From CBDFLD01 sp965249005 (GTDB taxonomy: Bacteria > Acidobacteriota > UBA6911): a DNA stretch of 64,000 nucleotides. Made by a program: the position numbers and the translations under genes. Positions 54,336 to 63,175 of this stretch are shown piece after piece (the stretch's first letter is position 1; every line of letters begins with the position of its first letter). Below the pieces are notes generated by a model. It had not been told where the DNA came from. It worked only from the letters and a program-made list of their open reading frames with translations, and did not search any database. The stretch is from NCBI GenBank assembly GCA_965249005.1, contig CBDFLD010000022.1, positions 1,054,001-1,118,000 on the forward strand, written 5' to 3'.

Positions 54336-54740
54336 CTACGGGGGTTCGTCAGGATCTCGGCTCAGCCACACACGGAGTTGCTGAGCCTTCCAATGATTCG
54401 AGAAGTGTTCCACGGTGGGCGCGTCGCTGCTGACGTGCACGTCAGACTCATGGCAGAGCCTGACCTCGATTCCACATGACTGGACGCGCATCGACAGATC
54501 ACCGTCGCCGTGTCCGTAGATGCCGTCCTTTTCACTGGCGCGGAAGAATTCCCGCAGGTTCGTATCGGCGACCGTAAACCATTCATACTGGTTCGGTACA
54601 TTGTCATACATCACGCCGTACATTACTTCTACCTCGCCTGCGCCAAGGTTTTCCAGGTATCGGATGGCGTATTTAACCTCCCGATCCAACACGTCGCCGC
54701 TAAGGGGCTCACAACAGACTTCGCATAGTCTCTCGGTCAT
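54336..54740 (-). CDS. Hypothetical protein, 134 residues
   Basis: Not recognised. Starts MTERLCEVCCEPLSGDVLDR with a C-x-x-C-C pair, then acidic alpha/beta sequence (GAGEVEVMYGVMYDNVPNQY, LRVWLSRDPDEPP). No signal or membrane segment. Lies beside an integration scar, so it may be a leftover cargo gene. Confidence 0.5.
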   Translation of the reverse strand: MTERLCEVCCEPLSGDVLDREVKYAIRYLENLGAGEVEVMYGVMYDNVPNQYEWFTVADTNLREFFRASEKDGIYGHGDGDLSMRVQSCGIEVRLCHESDVHVSSDAPTVEHFSNHWKAQQLRVWLSRDPDEPP

Positions 54741-54798
54741 GGGTAACCAGGATTATACTCCAAGAGGTCGACCGACCGGCGTCCGAGTTAGGACAAGT

Positions 54799-54822
54799 CC
54801 CGTCATGCTTGTCGGGTTTTTT
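54799..54822 (+). terminator. Intrinsic terminator beside the attachment scar
   Basis: CCCG...CGGG stem with a small loop followed by six T residues on the plus strand. Directly followed by two TTGCTACCA direct repeats 11 bases apart (54821, 54832), as at the end of many integrase genes; the integrase itself is missing. Confidence 0.5.
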
Positions 54823-54936
54823 GCTACCACGTTGCTACCAGTCCATCCCATATCAGGAGAATATCGCGACTTACTCGGTTTTCCTGTTTTTATACGGGTT
54901 TAGTGGGTTTGGGGTATTGCTGGATTTGTACTGGAT

Positions 54937-54985
54937 GGAACTCTTAATCAGTAGGTTCTGCGTTCGATTCCCCGACGGCTTACCA
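54937..54985 (+). repeat. 3'-half tRNA-Lys(CUU)-like fragment (attachment scar)
   Basis: ACTCTTAATC (anticodon loop with CTT) through GTTCGATTCCCC to GGCTTACCA. The 5' half is absent and the T-arm pairs poorly, so it is not a functional tRNA. With integrase-type direct repeats 97 bases upstream it looks like an attL/attR left by an integrative element. Confidence 0.6.
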
Positions 54986-55485
54986 CTCATTCCAAGATAC
55001 TTGCAGGATCCAAAGTCTCTCATTTTTGGCCTTGGAGGCAGAGAGGCCAGGCCTTGGTCTATTTGCCCCATTATTGTGTCACTGAATTGAGAGCACCATC
55101 GTGAACAAGCAAACACGTGCCGACCGGCTAGCCATCAATGTCAACTCGCCAGATCAGCCAAGACACAAAGTGTCTTCTAAATGAAACATCGCCTTGTCCC
55201 ACATTCGCCGCCGACTTAGAATGGAGAAGCCTGATGAGCAGCCCCTGGCCATAGGGCTGGACTTTGAACAGTTCCTCAAGGACAAATCCCTAGGCGGGGA
55301 TGCTACGGACGGGAGATCGAGTTTCTAAAGATGCTGAAGTTCAAAGGAAGGCGACCGTCTCCCCCTCTTCTACTACCGGGAGCCACAAAACCAAAGGAAT
55401 CCGCTTCATTTCCCGACCTCGGAGAAACCGACGGGATTGATTTGGTTAGAGAAGTGCTCGGCGTGTGTGGGCCAAGGTAACGCTC
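54986..55485. other. Gap before the glycosyl operon
   Basis: No convincing gene. GACACAAAGTGTC (about 55159-55171) is a perfect short palindrome. A promoter for the plus-strand operon should lie here but none matches the consensus well. Confidence 0.35.
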
Positions 55486-57777
55486 ATGAAAGAAACTTCT
55501 AAAATACGCAAGATCGCTTTCGTCGGCGACCACTTGCCGCGCAGATGCGGGATCGCCACGTTCACGTCCGACCTGCTTGCTGCCGTCGCGACCGCGTATC
55601 CTGAGAGCCAGTGTTTTTCAGTCTCGGTCAACGACATCAAAGGCGGCTATGAATACCCGGGGGTTGTTCACTTCGAGATTGAAGAGCAGGACTTGCCGTC
55701 CTACCTACGTGCGGCGGACTTCCTCAACATCAGCGAGGTAGACATCGTCTGCCTGCAGCACGAGTTTGGCATTTTCGGCGGACCTGCCGGCGCTCACATC
55801 TTGGCATTCCTGCGCGAATTGAGGATACCCGTTGTCACAACGCTCCACACTGTTCTGAGTAAGCCGAGGGCTGACCAACAGCTTGTCATGCAGGAGTTGA
55901 TCTCGCTTTCGACCCGGCTGATTGTCATGGCCGAGCGCGGACGGCGGATGCTGCAGGAGGCTTACGATGCGCCGCCAGGCAAGATCGATCTGATCGCGCA
56001 TGGTATTCCCGACATGGGGTTCGTCGATCCGACATACTTCAAAGATCAGTTCGGTGTGGAAGGAAGGATAGTACTGTTCACATTTGGTCTGCTCTCGCCG
56101 AACAAGGGCATCGAGTATGTGCTCAACGCCCTGCCAGACGTTGTGGCGGCGTTTCCCGATGTTGTCTATATTGTGCTCGGCGCCACGCATCCAAACGAAC
56201 TACGCGAGCATGGTGAGACCTACCGGCTGAGCCTGGAGATCTTGGCAAAAAGGAACAAGGTAGAGAAAAACGTCATCTTCTACAACCGGTTCGTGGATCT
56301 TGAAAACCTCAAGGAGTTCATTGGCGCCGCGGACCTATACATAACGCCCTATCTCAACGAGGAACAGATCACGTCGGGAACGCTGGCCTATGTTTTTGGC
56401 GCCGGCAAAGCCGTAGTCTCCACACCGTACTGGCACGCGGCGGAACTGTTGGCTGAGGACCGCGGAGTGCTTGTGCCATTCGGCGATGCCCAAGCTATCG
56501 CGCGTGAAGTAATTGGTCTGCTGCAAGACGACACGAGGCGTCACGCTATTCGTAAGAACGCTTACAGGATTGGGCGCGAGATGGTTTGGGGTAACGTCGC
56601 GCAGTTGTACATGCGTTCGTTTGAGCTTTCACGGCTAGAGGGGGCAGCGCTCTCCCAAAAATCCCTTGTCACGAAGACACTCGACCAGAGGCCCCGAGAA
56701 CTACCGAAACTGAAGCTGGATCACCTCTCTCGGATGACCGATTCTACCGGAGTCTTCCAACACGCCATTTTCAACATTCCGAATTTTTCCGAGGGCTATT
56801 GCACCGACGACAATGCGCGCGCGTTCATCCTCACAATGCTGCTCGGCGAGTTAGGAGACGAACCGGAACGGGTGCGAACCATAGCCACCACTTGCGCCGC
56901 CTTTCTTCATCACGCGTTTGACACGCAAACCAAACGCTTCCACAACTTCATGAGTTTTGACCGCCGCTGGCTCGACAACCACGGATCTGAGGACTCTCAA
57001 GGTCGGGCACTGTGGGCCCTCGGCACAGGCGCGGGACGTTCGCCATTCCGAGCTTTCCAGATGATGGCTGGACAACTCTTTGCACTGGCCTTGCCGGTCT
57101 TGACGGAGTTCACCTCGCCACGTGCTTGGGCATTCGGACTGATCGGCATCCACGAATACCTGCGCCGGCTAAGTGGTGACAGCCTTGTCAATCAGACCCG
57201 CGAGATACTCACATCGAGACTAATAGAGCTTCTCCAGCGGTGCGCCAAGCCGGACTGGTGCTGGTTTGAAGACGAGCTATCGTACGACAACGCGAAGCTC
57301 GCACATGCCTTGATTTTGAGCGGGCGGGCGACCGGACAGCCAGAGGTCTTCGAGCGAGGCTTAGAGGCATTACGCTGGCTGACCGAGTTGCAAATCTCTG
57401 AGAAAGGTCACTTTCGGCCGATTGGCAGCAATGGTTTCTACCGTCGTGGTGGGGTGCGCGCTAGTTTTGACCAGCAGCCCATTGAGGCGCAAGCAACGGT
57501 CTCCGCCTGTCTGGAAGCCTATCGCGCAACCTCGGACTTGTGGTGGTACGAACAGGCACAACGAGCCTTCGACTGGTTCATCGGCTGGAACGATCTTGGT
57601 CTCGAACTCTACTCTCCCAGGGGCGGCGGCTGCGCCGATGGATTGCATGTGGATCGGGTTAATGCCAACCAGGGAGCGGAATCTACGCTTGCCTTCCTGC
57701 TATCGTTGGCGGAGATGCGGCTAGCACAAAACATGGTGACGAGTTTTGAGAAACCGGTCTCCATCGTAGCGCAATAA
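55486..57777 (+). CDS. GT4 glycosyltransferase with C-terminal alpha-helical (glycosidase-like) domain
   Basis: A 763-residue two-part protein. Residues 1-390 are a GT-B fold GT4 transferase (FVGDHLPRRCGIATFTSDLL, VCLQHEFGIFGGPAGAHI, FTFGLLSPNKGIEYVLNALP, YLNEEQITSGTLAYVFGAGK). Residues about 420-760 are helical with conserved aromatic/acidic motifs (SEGYCTDDNARAF, WCWFEDELSYDNAKLAHALI, SFDQQPIEAQATVSACLEAY), resembling six-hairpin glycosidase-like domains. It heads a four-gene operon with two GH130 proteins and another GT4, implying synthesis of a mannose- or glucose-containing glycan. ATG 55486 has AAGG upstream. Confidence 0.85.
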   Translation: MKETSKIRKIAFVGDHLPRRCGIATFTSDLLAAVATAYPESQCFSVSVNDIKGGYEYPGVVHFEIEEQDLPSYLRAADFLNISEVDIVCLQHEFGIFGGPAGAHILAFLRELRIPVVTTLHTVLSKPRADQQLVMQELISLSTRLIVMAERGRRMLQEAYDAPPGKIDLIAHGIPDMGFVDPTYFKDQFGVEGRIVLFTFGLLSPNKGIEYVLNALPDVVAAFPDVVYIVLGATHPNELREHGETYRLSLEILAKRNKVEKNVIFYNRFVDLENLKEFIGAADLYITPYLNEEQITSGTLAYVFGAGKAVVSTPYWHAAELLAEDRGVLVPFGDAQAIAREVIGLLQDDTRRHAIRKNAYRIGREMVWGNVAQLYMRSFELSRLEGAALSQKSLVTKTLDQRPRELPKLKLDHLSRMTDSTGVFQHAIFNIPNFSEGYCTDDNARAFILTMLLGELGDEPERVRTIATTCAAFLHHAFDTQTKRFHNFMSFDRRWLDNHGSEDSQGRALWALGTGAGRSPFRAFQMMAGQLFALALPVLTEFTSPRAWAFGLIGIHEYLRRLSGDSLVNQTREILTSRLIELLQRCAKPDWCWFEDELSYDNAKLAHALILSGRATGQPEVFERGLEALRWLTELQISEKGHFRPIGSNGFYRRGGVRASFDQQPIEAQATVSACLEAYRATSDLWWYEQAQRAFDWFIGWNDLGLELYSPRGGGCADGLHVDRVNANQGAESTLAFLLSLAEMRLAQNMVTSFEKPVSIVAQ

Positions 57778-57811
57778 CGACTTCTTGTATTTCGCCAGGA
57801 GCAACCCGACC

Positions 57812-59293
57812 ATGAACGCCGCCTCAATTCACGTCCGTCGCACGACCAATTTCCTCCAACCCGACCATTCGCGCGTTCTACTAAGGCCATTCAGTCCGGG
57901 AGATTCGCACCGCGTCGGTAGGGTTATCTCCAGGATCATGTCGCTTCCGGAGGCCCGGGTTGGTACTCTTCTGGATGTGATCTCAAAAGAGTTCTCCCCG
58001 CGGCATCAGCAGATCCGCAGGTCGTTTCTGGAACGCTTCGAACAAATCCGCGAGCAGCATGTTCCGGATGAGGATCTCTCTGAACAAAGACGGCTATTGA
58101 TCGGCTCATACTTCCTCTCTGAATATTCTCTCGAATCCGCCGCACTGTTTAATCCGTCCATCGTTCCGCACACCGACCAAGGCGGCTTGCCCCCTGGTTC
58201 CCTGCGGTTCATTCTCAGCCTACGCGCCACCGGGGAAGGTCACGTTTCTTCCATCACCTTTCGAACCGGTATCGTTCATCCTGATCATCGAATCGAGGTA
58301 ATGTCCCCCACCGGTTTCCTCACCGAGCCTCGTCAAATCCAAAACCTGGTGTACGAGCAGGGGTCGTTTTCGCGGAGACTCTTTGACCTGGAATTGATGG
58401 GCGAATTCACGCATCGGGTCATGAATAGGCTCGGCGATTCCTTCTCACTGCAGGAGCTTCGGGGCGTCATCGATGCTGAGGTGGACGAAAAGCGACAGTT
58501 GGGGGGAATTCTGCAGGAGGATCAAGACACCGCACAGGGGATTTGGATGCTGGCGCAATCGAACTACGAGGTCCATTTCCAGCCCGACCAGCAGCTTTCT
58601 CAGCGCATCATTTTTCCGGCCACACCCTCGCAACGCAACGGCATCGAGGACGCGCGCTTCGTCCGTTTCCAGAACGACGACGGCAGCCACTGCTACTACG
58701 CGACATTCACGGCCTTCGATGGCAAGGTCGCGATGCCAGAATTAGTGGAGACTACTGATTTCCTTGGATTTCGCTTCATCACTCTGAACGGTCCTGCCGC
58801 CCAAAATAAAGGCATGGCCCTCTTCCCGCGAAGAATCAACGGGCTCTATGCGATGCTCTCACGCCAGGACAACGAAAGTATCTACCTCATGTTCTCCGAC
58901 AATGTCCACTTCTGGAATGAACGCAAGCTGCTTCTCAAGCCTACTCTTCCATGGGAGTTGGTCCAGATTGGGAACTGCGGATCCCCCATTGAGACCGACG
59001 CAGGCTGGCTGGTGCTCAGCCACGGTGTCGGCCCCTTGCGAAAGTACTGCATTGGAGCGTTTTTGTTGGATCGCGATGATCCCAGCAAGGTAATCGGGCG
59101 CCTCCGCGAGCCCCTACTCCAACCCAACCAGAACGAACGCGAAGGCTACGTGCCGAACGTCGTCTATACCTGCGGCGCTCTACTCCATGCAGGGAAACTG
59201 ATCATTCCCTACGGTATGGCCGATCACGCGACAGGTTTCGCGACTGTCGCTGTTGATGAGGTCCTGGCTGCCATGCATTCCGACGACGGCTGA
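57812..59293 (+). CDS. GH130-family glycoside phosphorylase-like protein, long form
   Basis: A 493-residue protein of the GH130 (former DUF377) family. The catalytic segment RNGIEDARFVRF has the conserved aspartate; GCGSP-like NCGSPIETDAGWLVLSHGVG and EREGYVPNVVYTCGALLH complete the five-bladed propeller pattern. A helical N-terminal extension (~150 residues) is unlike short mannobiose phosphorylases. Family members phosphorolyse beta-mannosides. ATG 57812 with AGGAG 10 bases upstream. Six-base gap to the next gene. Confidence 0.85.
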   Translation: MNAASIHVRRTTNFLQPDHSRVLLRPFSPGDSHRVGRVISRIMSLPEARVGTLLDVISKEFSPRHQQIRRSFLERFEQIREQHVPDEDLSEQRRLLIGSYFLSEYSLESAALFNPSIVPHTDQGGLPPGSLRFILSLRATGEGHVSSITFRTGIVHPDHRIEVMSPTGFLTEPRQIQNLVYEQGSFSRRLFDLELMGEFTHRVMNRLGDSFSLQELRGVIDAEVDEKRQLGGILQEDQDTAQGIWMLAQSNYEVHFQPDQQLSQRIIFPATPSQRNGIEDARFVRFQNDDGSHCYYATFTAFDGKVAMPELVETTDFLGFRFITLNGPAAQNKGMALFPRRINGLYAMLSRQDNESIYLMFSDNVHFWNERKLLLKPTLPWELVQIGNCGSPIETDAGWLVLSHGVGPLRKYCIGAFLLDRDDPSKVIGRLREPLLQPNQNEREGYVPNVVYTCGALLHAGKLIIPYGMADHATGFATVAVDEVLAAMHSDDG

Positions 59294-59298
59294 ACGCC

Positions 59299-60339
59299 AT
59301 GGCAATTCCTAACAAGAGAGTGGCTATCCTGGCGCCGGTCGCCTGGCGAACGCCTCCTCGCCAATACGGGGCCTGGGAAACCGTGGCTAGCAACATCACC
59401 GAAGGACTCGTCGACCGTGGCTGGGATGTAACATTGTTCGCGACCAGGGATTCTGTGACCCGCGCTCACCTGCACGCTGTGGTGGATAGGGGATATGAAG
59501 AGGATACCGCCGTCGATCCCAAAGTAGCCGAATACCTTCACATCTCCGAAGTGTTCGAATGCGCTGCCGAGTTCGACCTCATCCACAGCCACTACGACTT
59601 CATGGCACTGACCTACACTCGGCTGGTCGGGACACCGGTGCTGACCACCATCCACGGTTTCTCCTCCCCGAAGATTATGCCGGCTTATCAGAAGTATCGT
59701 GACGGATACTTCGTTTCCATCAGCGACTCCGATCGCGCACCCGGGCTGAATTACCTCGCAACTGTCTATAACGGGATTGATCTCTCGTTGTACCCGCTTC
59801 AGCAATCAGGCGGTGATGACCTGATCTTCCTCGGCCGGATTCACCCGGACAAGGGTGCTCATCTGGCCATCGAGGTTGCTCGCCAGAGCGGGTCGTCACT
59901 GGTGATCGCAGGCATTATCCAAGATAAACCGTACTTCCGCGAGCATGTGGAACCCCATCTTGATAATCGGCAGATCCGTTACATTGGACCGGTGGGCGTA
60001 TCAGGCAAAAACGAATTGTTCGCACGGGCGCGCGCATTGCTGCACCTGAACACCATCCCGGAGAGATTCGGACTTGTCCTCGCCGAAGCCAATGCCGCTG
60101 GCGTGCCCGTCATCGCCATGGACCTCGGCTCCTGTCGCGAAGTGATCAAAGAGGGGGAGACTGGCTTTCTCGTGAACAACGTCAACGGTGCAGTACAGGC
60201 CTTGCAAAGGCTTCGCGAAATCGACCGCTCGGCCTGCCGCAAACGCGTCCAACAGTGCTTTTCGGTCGAGACGATGGTGAAAGCGTACGAAGAGGTCTAC
60301 GACATGATTCTCAATCTGGAAGCAAAGAGACAAATATGA
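59299..60339 (+). CDS. GT4-family glycosyltransferase
   Basis: A 346-residue GT-B transferase: VAILAPVAWRTPPRQYGAWE at the N-terminus, VLTTIHGFSS, FLGRIHPDKGAHLAIEVARQ, LHLNTIPERFGLVLAEANAA (the E-x7-E nucleotide-sugar motif). The stop overlaps the start of the next GH130 gene (ATGA), so they are co-translated. Probably uses GDP-mannose or UDP-glucose; donor not determined. Confidence 0.9.
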   Translation: MAIPNKRVAILAPVAWRTPPRQYGAWETVASNITEGLVDRGWDVTLFATRDSVTRAHLHAVVDRGYEEDTAVDPKVAEYLHISEVFECAAEFDLIHSHYDFMALTYTRLVGTPVLTTIHGFSSPKIMPAYQKYRDGYFVSISDSDRAPGLNYLATVYNGIDLSLYPLQQSGGDDLIFLGRIHPDKGAHLAIEVARQSGSSLVIAGIIQDKPYFREHVEPHLDNRQIRYIGPVGVSGKNELFARARALLHLNTIPERFGLVLAEANAAGVPVIAMDLGSCREVIKEGETGFLVNNVNGAVQALQRLREIDRSACRKRVQQCFSVETMVKAYEEVYDMILNLEAKRQI

Positions 60340-61271
60340 AGCCGGACATTGTCAGACGATACCGCCACAATCCCATCCTCACGAAAGCCCAGATCCCGTA
60401 TCAGGTTGAAACTGTTCATAACGCGGCGGTGGCGAAGCATGGAAACGAATACATCATGCTCTTTCGCTCCCATCTCCGCACAGGAAGATCGATCATTGGC
60501 CTGGCACGCAGTCCTGACGGATTCAACTTCACCGCCGATCGAGAGCCCTTTCTGATTCCCGAGCAAAACGGCCCTTTTGCCGCCTATGAGGAATTTGGCG
60601 TGGAGGATCCACGCGTGACCCGGATGGACGGGGAATATATCATCACCTACAGCGCTTACTCGCGACATGGGGTGCGGATCGCTCTGGCGAGGACCAAGGA
60701 CTTCGGTCAGGTGGAAAGAGTTTCCCTCATTACGCAGGCCGACCATCGAAACGTGGTGATCTTTCCCGAGAAGTTCGAGGGACTCTACGCCCGGCTTGAC
60801 CGGCCTCATTCCGAAATCGCTCCCTGGTCAATCTGGATCTCCTATTCTCCAGATCTGCGCTTTTGGGGCGAATCCCAGTTGGTCATGAAGCCTGAACCGT
60901 ATCACTGGGATGAATTGAAGATTGGCCCAGGAGCACCACCGATCAAAACGGAGCAGGGATGGCTTTCCATCTACCACGGAGTATTCCGAACGATGGATGG
61001 ATCGGTCTATCGTTTGGGGGTGGCTCTTCATGACCTGCAAAACCCGGCGAAGGTCGTGGGGGTGAGCGACTCGTGGATTCTGCAGCCGGAAGACACCTGG
61101 GAAATTACCGGATATGTCCACAATGTGGTCTTTACCTGTGGGGCAGTCTCGGAGCCTGATGGAACGGTCAAGATTTATTGGGGCGGCGCAGACACGGTCA
61201 TGTGTGTGGGCGAGGCAAATGTGGCCGATCTGGTGGCTCTCTGTCTGCAACACAGCAGATCCGCAATTTAA
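60336..61271 (+). CDS. GH130-family glycoside phosphorylase
   Basis: A 311-residue protein of typical GH130 length. Motifs: NPILTKAQIPYQVETVHNAA, MLFRSH, FGVEDPRVTRMDGEYIITYS (Asp general acid in VEDPR), KIGPGAPPIKTEQGWLSIYHG and GYVHNVVFTCGAV. It would split or form mannosyl bonds using phosphate. The ATG at 60336 overlaps the previous stop. It ends the GT4-GH130-GT4-GH130 operon. Confidence 0.9.
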   Translation: MKPDIVRRYRHNPILTKAQIPYQVETVHNAAVAKHGNEYIMLFRSHLRTGRSIIGLARSPDGFNFTADREPFLIPEQNGPFAAYEEFGVEDPRVTRMDGEYIITYSAYSRHGVRIALARTKDFGQVERVSLITQADHRNVVIFPEKFEGLYARLDRPHSEIAPWSIWISYSPDLRFWGESQLVMKPEPYHWDELKIGPGAPPIKTEQGWLSIYHGVFRTMDGSVYRLGVALHDLQNPAKVVGVSDSWILQPEDTWEITGYVHNVVFTCGAVSEPDGTVKIYWGGADTVMCVGEANVADLVALCLQHSRSAI

Positions 61272-61309
61272 CGAAGAAAAGGAGAAGCTGACCAAACGAA
61301 ATACCGAAA

Positions 61310-61582
61310 ATGAGGAATCGGGGACGGTTTCTATTCTCTGAAGGCAACACGGGCCGCAACATCCTCCGGGCAGACGGCATGCACAACTGGGACATCGGGT
61401 TCATGAAGAACTGGTACTGGGCCGAGCGCTATCGGGTTCAGTTCCGGGCCGAGATGTTCAACATCTTCAACCATGTGCTGTCAACAACGGACGAGTCTCT
61501 CGGACACTTAGCATTCCTCGTCAACTACAATTTGCGCTCAAGCTGTTCTTCTAGTTCAAGGATACGTGACGATGAGTTCTGA
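61310..61582 (+). pseudogene. C-terminal fragment of a TonB-dependent receptor-like protein
   Basis: About 55 residues (GNTGRNILRADGMHNWDIGF, KNWYWAERYRVQFRAEMFNI, FNH) match the end of the large carboxypeptidase-regulatory-like/TonB receptors of Acidobacteria, then the frame loses likeness. No upstream part. A fragment left by rearrangement next to an integration scar. Confidence 0.55.
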
Positions 61583-61629
61583 AGAGCCAGCGAGTGGAGT
61601 ATTCTATCCGATCCAACAGTCTGCCGCGT

Positions 61630-61793
61630 GGTGCCAACTTGGTGCCAAACTCAGCCATACCAGGAAGAACCAAGAGCACCTTCGATTACTCCAAATCCTT
61701 GTCTTTGTTACTGGATGGTTCTTCTGAGGTCTTCTCAGTTGGGTCCTGGGTCGGACTCATAATCAGCGGGTCGGTTGCTACAAGGCCTCCCGG
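61630..61793 (+). repeat. Integration scar: direct repeats and tRNA-Met-like fragment
   Basis: GGTGCCAA occurs twice with 11-base spacing (61630, 61641), like arm-type integrase sites. About 110 bases on lies CGGACTCATAATCAGCGGGT (61752-61771), the anticodon arm of a CAT-anticodon tRNA, after which likeness fades. Same layout as 54.8-55.0 kb. Confidence 0.45.
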
Positions 61794-61871
61794 ATTGATG
61801 CATGCGCAATATGCGTGGAGACTCTTTGCAAGGATAGACTGAGGGGCACATCATTACTCATCATCCCCGCC

Positions 61872-62156
61872 TTATTGTTCGCGATCGGAGTGTCCGAGAT
61901 CCTTGTCCGGTGCGATCCGATCCCGGACCAATTGCTTCAGCTCTTTCGATTCTGGAAAACGACCCTCCTGTTTGCGCGACCAAATCGTTTCTCCGTCAAC
62001 CCGCACCTCGAAAATCCCACCTGTGCCCGGTACCAAAACCACCTCCCCGAGCTCCATCTCGAAGGTCGTCAGTAGCTCCTGTGCCATCCAGGCGGCGCGC
62101 AACAGCCAACGGCATTGGGTGCAATACTGGATCTCTAATCGCGGTTTGTTCCCCAT
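61872..62156 (-). CDS. SelT/SelW/SelH family (Rdx-type) protein
   Basis: A 94-residue thioredoxin-like protein. The redox pair C-T-Q-C is at residues 12-15 (YCTQCRWLLRAAWMAQELL), followed by VVLVPGTGGIFEVRVDGETI and a FPESKELKQLVRD tail, all typical of SelW-like proteins in their cysteine (non-selenocysteine) form. Substrate unknown. Confidence 0.88.
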   Translation of the reverse strand: MGNKPRLEIQYCTQCRWLLRAAWMAQELLTTFEMELGEVVLVPGTGGIFEVRVDGETIWSRKQEGRFPESKELKQLVRDRIAPDKDLGHSDREQ

Positions 62157-62220
62157 AGTCGGTCAATTCCACGAGAATCGGATTCTCCCCACGCATCGTT
62201 CGCCGGGCGAGGGTCAAACA

Positions 62221-62583
62221 CTACAGTTGCGTGTATTTTTTTGCGTTCCCTTTCGACAGATGCACCGGGTACTTCTCTCTGTTCTTCTTGAGCTTGTCCC
62301 AAAGCGCCTCGTCCAAATCAATCTCAAGGATGTCGGCGAGTCGGATGAGGTACACCAGGACATCCGCGAGCTCTTCGCGCACGGCCCGGAGCTTTTCCGG
62401 ATCTTCCTTGAGTGCTTTGGACTCCTCGGGCGTGAGCCATTGGAAGAGCTCGACGAGCTCGCCTACTTCCACCGACAGAGCCATGGCGAGGTTCTTGGGT
62501 GTGTGGAACTGCTCCCAATTGCGCTCTTTGGCGAATTTTCGCAGAGCTTCGAGAGCCTTCTCGATGTCGATGTTTGATGGCAT
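62221..62583 (-). CDS. MazG-like nucleotide pyrophosphohydrolase (dCTPase-type)
   Basis: A 120-residue all-helical enzyme. The motif MALSVEVGELVELFQW followed by VREELADVLVYLIRLAD gives the E-x-x-E and E-x-x-D metal sites; the size and motifs match the dCTP pyrophosphatase (DCTPP1-like) group. Expected to hydrolyse non-canonical or excess nucleotides to NMP and PPi. ATG 62583 is preferred to 62682, since the family starts there. Confidence 0.92.
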   Translation of the reverse strand: MPSNIDIEKALEALRKFAKERNWEQFHTPKNLAMALSVEVGELVELFQWLTPEESKALKEDPEKLRAVREELADVLVYLIRLADILEIDLDEALWDKLKKNREKYPVHLSKGNAKKYTQL

Positions 62584-62734
62584 GGCTAGCGTTTTGGCTT
62601 TTCTGTTTCGGTGCTGAGAGCTGTCTGAGGATAGAACATTCGGGCGTTGGTTACAATTCGCGATCCTTTTTCTCCATCGCATGAAATTCTCTAAGGGAAT
62701 TATCCTATCAACGATGGGAGTTCAGGCTGCCAAC

Positions 62735-62775
62735 GAACTCTTAATCAGCGCGTTCGAGTCCCTGACGGCTCACCA
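62735..62775 (+). repeat. Second tRNA-Lys(CUU)-like 3' fragment
   Basis: GAACTCTTAATCAGCG, then CGTTCGAGTCCCTGACGGCT and CACCA. Compared with the fragment at 54937-54985 it lacks about eight bases of the variable arm. Another attachment scar; together the two fragments bracket the glycosyl operon. Confidence 0.55.
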
Positions 62776-62796
62776 ACTAAGACATTCCGTCTAGTG

Positions 62797-63099
62797 CTAG
62801 CGCTTCTCAAACCAGAACCTGATGTTGCTCGTTCCTCGGCCCTGAAAGCAGATCGTGTTGAAGTTCCGCATGTACGCCATCGCGGCATAGGCGTCCGTAA
62901 ACGTCGGGTAATTCGTAATCCAGTGTTCGCCGTCTCTAACCGTGTAGCTGGTTTTTCCCTTCTTTCTCAAGGTGATAATACTCAGATTATTGGGATTGTA
63001 ACTCAGACAGTCTTCCTTTTGGGCGTCGAACGCGATCGGCGGTGTCGCGAAACTGATCATCAAAACGGCTAGGGCCACTGCAAGAATTCGGTGCGACAT
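62797..63099 (-). CDS. Small secreted protein, function unknown
   Basis: 100 residues with a signal peptide (ILAVALAVLMISFATPPIAF). The mature part has two cysteines (KEDCLSYNPNNLSI, FNTICFQGRG) that could form a disulfide, and aromatic-rich AYAAMAYMRNFN. I recognise the CLSYNPNNL-type segment from scattered bacterial proteins but no function. The ATG at 63099 has AGGAGG upstream. Confidence 0.65.
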   Translation of the reverse strand: MSHRILAVALAVLMISFATPPIAFDAQKEDCLSYNPNNLSIITLRKKGKTSYTVRDGEHWITNYPTFTDAYAAMAYMRNFNTICFQGRGTSNIRFWFEKR

Positions 63100-63175
63100 A
63101 ATTTACCTCCTTTTAGCCACATCGACGATGCGCCGGCTTCTGTGCCTGCGCTGCTGTGAGATGAATTTCTTAATA

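Noticed and set aside
54937..54985. Intact tRNA-Lys gene
   Set aside because: No 5' acceptor, D-arm or well-paired T-arm; only the 3' half exists.
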